Shown here piece after piece: positions 5,687-6,834 of a DNA stretch of 6,834 bases. The notes beneath the pieces were generated by a model, which saw nothing but the letters and a program-made list of their open reading frames with translations, was not told where the DNA came from and searched no databases. Source of the DNA: a bacterium (lineage in GTDB: Bacteria; SZUA-79; Acidulodesulfobacterales; Acidulodesulfobacteraceae); NCBI GenBank assembly GCA_021799935.1, contig JAJYZM010000050.1, forward strand, positions 1 through 6,834, written 5' to 3'. Position numbers and translations under genes: made by a program. Position 1 is the stretch's first letter; each line of letters begins with the position of its first letter.

Positions 5687-6834
5687 CTATCTGTTATGCC
5701 TTTTATTTTTAATAAAAAAGGCCACCGCCGCCCCTGCAAGAGTTATATAACCGAGTATAGCGAAGGAATCGCCGTAAGAAGCTATTGAAGCCTGCATTTG
5801 TATGATTTCGTCAAAAAAACCTAAGGCAGGACTGGGGAAAATGGTTCCCGGTCTTAAATATGAGGCGGCTTTGCTCATCAAATCGCCGTTTATGAAATTT
5901 ATTACGCCGTGATATGCGTAAGAATTATATTTAATATCCCTTGCATACTGGTTTAAGTGATAAACCTGCCTTACTACAAGTTCATTGCCTATAAAAGCTA
6001 TGCCGAACGAAGCCCCTATCTGAAGCGATACCGGAATCAAACCGGAGGCTTCGGGAAGCATATCCCTTTTTACCGAATTCAGGGCGGCGCTCATTACCGG
6101 CGCATTCAGGAGACCGATGCCCACGCCTCTTATCAACTGATTTACCACTATATCGTAAACGCTTGTATTTAAAGAAAGATTATCGAACATGAACATAGAC
6201 GCCGCGACTATTAGCAGTCCGGCAAAAAGGGGATATCTGGGTCCTATCCTGTCGGATATTTTTCCGGAAAAAGGCGATACCAGCGCCACAGCGACGGCGG
6301 TTGGAGCCATTAAAATTCCGGCGTTCATAGCATCGTAATTAAGGACGTTTTCTATGAAGAGAGGAAGAAGAAACATAGCTCCGAAAATTCCTACCGCTCT
6401 AACCATATTAACTATAAATGCGATAACGAAATTATAGTTCTTAAAAATATCCAGATTAAGAATAGGCGTTTCCACGAATAATTCTGCTATCAGAAAAAAA
6501 ACAAAAGAAAATCCGCTTATCACTTCGGACTGTATTATGACGGGCGCGTGCCAACCCAGCGTCTGCCCCTCGTTCAAAGCAAACAGCAAAGAGGCCATAG
6601 ATAATGCCATAAATAAAAACCCGAGCGCATCGAACTTTTTTGTATATTTTTCTATCGGTATATCATGCGTTAAAATTGCTATAGAACCTAATATGGATAT
6701 GATGCCTATAGGGACATTTACGTAAAATATCCATCTCCAGTCAACATAATCGACGAGATATCCGCCGAGAGTCGGCCCTACCGCCGGAGCCACCATCGCG
6801 CCGATAGACCATATACCCATAGCCTCGCCCCTTT
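5687..6834 (-). CDS. DHA2-family (EmrB/QacA) MFS transporter, N-terminus missing at window edge
   Basis: This is a proton-coupled inner-membrane exporter of the 14-helix DHA2 family, which typically expels drugs or other amphipathic compounds. The frame stays open to the right edge, so the Met at 6820 is internal: the preceding codons read RGEA, giving the family's typical R-G-x-A-M-x-I-W segment. Numbering from that Met, antiporter motif C is APAVGPTLGG (11-20), followed by the characteristic DWRWIFYVNVPIG (27-39). A motif A-like loop, GKISDRIGPR (186-195), lies in the second half. About nine or ten further hydrophobic spans follow, ending in a basic tail (KNKRHNR). Family members are usually about 500 residues, so roughly the first 120 are outside the window. 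The substrate cannot be told. The gene is followed at 26 bases by xseA and may share its transcript. Whether an EmrA-type membrane-fusion partner lies upstream is not visible. Confidence 0.88.
   Translation of the reverse strand, partial: RGEAMGIWSIGAMVAPAVGPTLGGYLVDYVDWRWIFYVNVPIGIISILGSIAILTHDIPIEKYTKKFDALGFLFMALSMASLLFALNEGQTLGWHAPVIIQSEVISGFSFVFFLIAELFVETPILNLDIFKNYNFVIAFIVNMVRAVGIFGAMFLLPLFIENVLNYDAMNAGILMAPTAVAVALVSPFSGKISDRIGPRYPLFAGLLIVAASMFMFDNLSLNTSVYDIVVNQLIRGVGIGLLNAPVMSAALNSVKRDMLPEASGLIPVSLQIGASFGIAFIGNELVVRQVYHLNQYARDIKYNSYAYHGVINFINGDLMSKAASYLRPGTIFPSPALGFFDEIIQMQASIASYGDSFAILGYITLAGAAVAFFIKNKRHNR

Noticed and set aside
5957..6725. Plus-strand open frames opposite the MFS gene
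   Set aside because: They are antisense to conserved transporter sequence and translate to low-similarity peptides without signals of coding.
6818..6820. ATG at 6820 (minus strand) as the true start of the MFS transporter
   Set aside because: The frame is open to the window edge, the preceding codons fit the conserved family segment, and starting here would remove the first four or so membrane helices.

Overview
The window is AT-rich (roughly 40% GC by eye) and comes from a Gram-negative bacterium: it encodes a signal-peptide-bearing outer-membrane beta-barrel ending in Phe, a periplasmic-type binding protein and an exodeoxyribonuclease VII large subunit. An uncultured deltaproteobacteria-like lineage is possible, but nothing here fixes the taxonomy. 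I see no mobile elements, CRISPR arrays, tRNA or rRNA genes.

Plus-strand half (1-4256). After a gene-free 130 bases comes an outer-membrane channel-like protein of the MetA-pathway/Phenol_MetA_deg type. It is followed by a three-gene ABC importer resembling the molybdate/tungstate (ModABC/WtpABC) systems: binding protein, permease, then ATPase with a C-terminal TOBE-like region. The binding protein is separated from permease and ATPase by a strong rho-independent terminator. It has a strong Shine-Dalgarno sequence, whereas permease and ATPase have none that I can see. This would favour excess binding protein over membrane complex.

Minus-strand half (4266-6834). An EmrB/QacA-type (DHA2) MFS transporter runs off the right edge of the window, so its N-terminus is missing. 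It is followed 26 bases later by xseA, the exonuclease VII large subunit. The two strands converge at 4257-4265. A hairpin inside the last codons of the ATPase gene, with T-rich runs on both sides, can serve as a bidirectional terminator.

The most interesting point is that the importer is divergent at functional positions. In my hand alignment to E. coli ModA, both oxyanion-binding serines are replaced (by Ala45 and Ala73, with Asp44 next to the first). In the ATPase, the Q-loop glutamine aligns with Asp82 and the signature motif reads ISMGQ. The fold and gene order say ModABC-like, but the substrate should be treated as open. The upstream barrel could be its outer-membrane partner, though only proximity supports this.
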